64,000 bases of DNA, taken from positions 62,001-126,000 of the forward strand of contig DATKPQ010000039.1 of NCBI GenBank assembly GCA_035523995.1. Direction: 5' to 3'. Positions within the stretch are counted from its first letter, which is position 1. Every line of letters starts with the position of its first letter. The stretch comes from JASHVB01 sp035523995. Lineage in GTDB: Bacteria; Pseudomonadota; Alphaproteobacteria; Acetobacterales; Acetobacteraceae. Shown piece by piece: positions 62,450-64,000 of the stretch. The notes beneath the pieces were generated by a model. It was not told the origin of the DNA. It did not search any database and worked only from the letters and a program-made list of their open reading frames with translations. Position numbers and translations under genes: made by a program.

Positions 62450-62615
62450 CCGCCATGGACAACAAGCCCGTCTCCTGCCGCGATTTTGATATTGATGAAA
62501 CGTCGCAGGCGCGGCGGGCTGTCCTGGCCCGCGGCGCTTATGATGACCATCTCGCCCGCTGCTGCCCGCACGATGCTATAACCCCAACCTCCGGGACTTC
62601 AGGAACGCGATCGCT

Positions 62616-63731
62616 ATGCCCTCCCTTTCCTCCACGCTGCACGATCTGACCCGCGACCTTGTGCGCATAGACAGCCGCAGCTCTGTCTCCAACCTCGCCG
62701 TGGCCGAACGGATTGAAGCGGCACTGTCTGGGTTCGACGTCGAACGCCTGGACTACACGGACCACGCCGGCGTCGCAAAGCGCGCGCTGGTGGCGCATCG
62801 CGGCGGCACCGGCGGCATCGCGCTGTCCGGCCACATGGATACGGTGCCGGACACTGGCTGGCAGGAAAACCCATGGTCCGCCCGGATCGACGCGGATGGG
62901 GTGCTGCATGGACTGGGCAGCACCGACATGAAAGGCCCGGTCGCCGCGGCGGTCGTGGCGGCCTGTGCGCTGCCGGCATCGGTGCCGGTGACGCTGCTGA
63001 TTACGACCGATGAGGAAACCACCAAGCAAGGCGCGCGGGAAATTGCGACACATTCCGAACTGGTGCGGCAAGTAAAGCCGCGCGGCATCATCGTGGCGGA
63101 ACCGACGCGGCTGATCCCGGTGCGCGGCCATCGCGCGCATATCCATTTCACCTGCACCGCACACGGCGTGCAGGCCCACAGCAGCACCGGCAAAGGCCGC
63201 AATGCCAATTGGGACCTGATACCGTTCCTGGTGGAGATGAAGACGATCTTCGAACGCCTGCGCGGCGACGTCAGCCTGCAGGATACCGACTACGAGCCGC
63301 CGTTCAGCGACTTCAACCTGGTGATCGAAAACCACGGCGCCGCAGTCAACGTCACTGTTCCCGTGGCGACGGCGCGTATCAAGTTCCGTTATTCCGCGAA
63401 GGTGGATCCGGCGCCGGTGCTGATTGCGGTGCGTGAGGCTGCTGCCCGCGCCGGCATCACGGTGAGGGAAGATCGCGAAGGTTTTCCCCCGGAATTGCCA
63501 TCCGATCATCCGCTGGTGGCGTTGTGCGTTGCGGCGACAGGCCAGGCGGCGCACACCGCGCCGTACGGCACCGATGCCTCCGAACTCCAGGCGATCGCTC
63601 CGTGCGTGGTGCTCGGGCCCGGCGACATTGCCGTGGCCCACACGCCGACGGAAAAGGTGCGGCTCGCCGATCTGGAAGCCGCAGCGCCATTGTTCATGCG
63701 GCTGGCAGAGCAGATGGCGGCGGCGCGATGA
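62616..63731 (+). CDS. M20-family metallopeptidase (ArgE/DapE-like)
   Basis: A 371-residue enzyme of the M20 peptidase/deacylase family. The first zinc ligands are His73 and Asp75 in ALSGHMDTVPD, the bridging Asp is Asp104 in LGSTDMKGP, and the catalytic Glu pair is at 133-134 in TTDEETTKQG. The dimerisation lid domain (about 175-285) is present (HFTCTAHGVQAHSSTGKG). The last ligand His lies in VAHTPTEKV. It hydrolyses acyl-amino acids or related substrates: acetylornithine deacetylase, succinyl-diaminopimelate desuccinylase or a general carboxypeptidase, not separable here. Confidence 0.92.
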   Translation: MPSLSSTLHDLTRDLVRIDSRSSVSNLAVAERIEAALSGFDVERLDYTDHAGVAKRALVAHRGGTGGIALSGHMDTVPDTGWQENPWSARIDADGVLHGLGSTDMKGPVAAAVVAACALPASVPVTLLITTDEETTKQGAREIATHSELVRQVKPRGIIVAEPTRLIPVRGHRAHIHFTCTAHGVQAHSSTGKGRNANWDLIPFLVEMKTIFERLRGDVSLQDTDYEPPFSDFNLVIENHGAAVNVTVPVATARIKFRYSAKVDPAPVLIAVREAAARAGITVREDREGFPPELPSDHPLVALCVAATGQAAHTAPYGTDASELQAIAPCVVLGPGDIAVAHTPTEKVRLADLEAAAPLFMRLAEQMAAAR

Positions 63732-64000
63732 CGCAAAAGCTGGAAGAGTAAGCGTTTGGCGCTGGTGCACTGCTAATAGCAGGCGTTGCTAACGAAACAC
63801 TGGACGGTCGTTGCGGCGGGCGCGAATCGTCGAGCCAGAACGACCAGACCTGAAGGCATTCTTCAATACATCGATGCCGGTGGAGAGATAGTATGGCGAC
63901 CACCAGCACCACTTTGCCCGATGGCGGCGCACGTCAGCTTGAATGCGGGCCGGAAATTGTTGCATGCATCCGCAGGGCGCGACGCTGTGCTGCAACGACA
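63732..64000. other. Right end of the window, no gene assigned
   Basis: Short frames on both strands continue to the edge. A minus-strand frame (TGIDVLKNAFRSGRSGS) and others show no family I can name. A gene beginning here and running beyond the window cannot be excluded. Confidence 0.35.

Overview
The window looks like chromosomal DNA of a GC-rich alphaproteobacterium, most probably an Acetobacteraceae/Rhodospirillales member. This rests on hopanoid genes of the hpnI/hpnJ type, the mix of alphaproteobacterial families, the heavy GC codon bias that opens long spurious frames on both strands, and dispersed palindromic repeats of types common in alphaproteobacteria. The assignment is inference from content; no rRNA or complete tRNA gene is visible. 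There is no phage, plasmid, CRISPR or intact insertion sequence. The accessory signal consists of repeats, decayed gene remnants and a few unusual small proteins.

Layout. 1-5.6 kb: truncated alcohol dehydrogenase, PhzF-like isomerase, an MFS remnant, an unusual Cys-His protein (1705-2361), a DHA2 drug exporter and aquaporin Z. 6-14 kb: HrpB helicase, RidA-like protein, a small exported protein, an orphan CydC, an OmpA-like domain protein and RecQ. 14-19 kb: a 175-bp inverted-repeat element, a KefB/C-type antiporter and hpnI-hpnJ. 19.6-26 kb: a DUF35/thiolase-fold pair, a winged-helix/DUF5985/DUF5985/P450 cassette and a TPR-sulfotransferase protein. 26-32.7 kb: an internally duplicated protein, an LLM-class flavin oxidoreductase, an HpcH/HpaI aldolase-like protein and a hybrid kinase with its own periplasmic binding protein. 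33-42 kb: a lone molybdopterin subunit, an HSL-type hydrolase, an unrecognised protein, a DUF952 protein, a tartrate dehydrogenase-like enzyme, a decayed glycosyltransferase/HprK-like locus and a LysR regulator. 42-48 kb: a porin with a clear terminator, a DUF6600/FecR-like envelope protein, a small lipoprotein and an Na+/H+ antiporter. 48.8-56 kb: a papain-like cysteine peptidase candidate and a four-gene CheR/CheB/hybrid-kinase module. 56-63.7 kb: TauD-like dioxygenase, pdxJ, aldo/keto reductase, glutaryl-CoA dehydrogenase overlapping a DEAD-box helicase, a VapC remnant and an M20 peptidase.

How genes work together. Several short-gap or overlapping sets look co-transcribed: thiolase-DUF35; winged helix-DUF5985-DUF5985-P450; binding protein-hybrid kinase-aldolase-LLM oxidoreductase; hybrid kinase-CheR-CheB-RR/HK/RR; helicase-GcdH; hpnI-hpnJ; OmpA-like-recQ. 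The best leads for undescribed biology are the CheR/CheB/kinase module without CheA, CheW, MCP or a DNA-binding output; two effector-like cysteine enzyme candidates; the repeat captured inside the helicase coding sequence; and the DUF5985 cassette.
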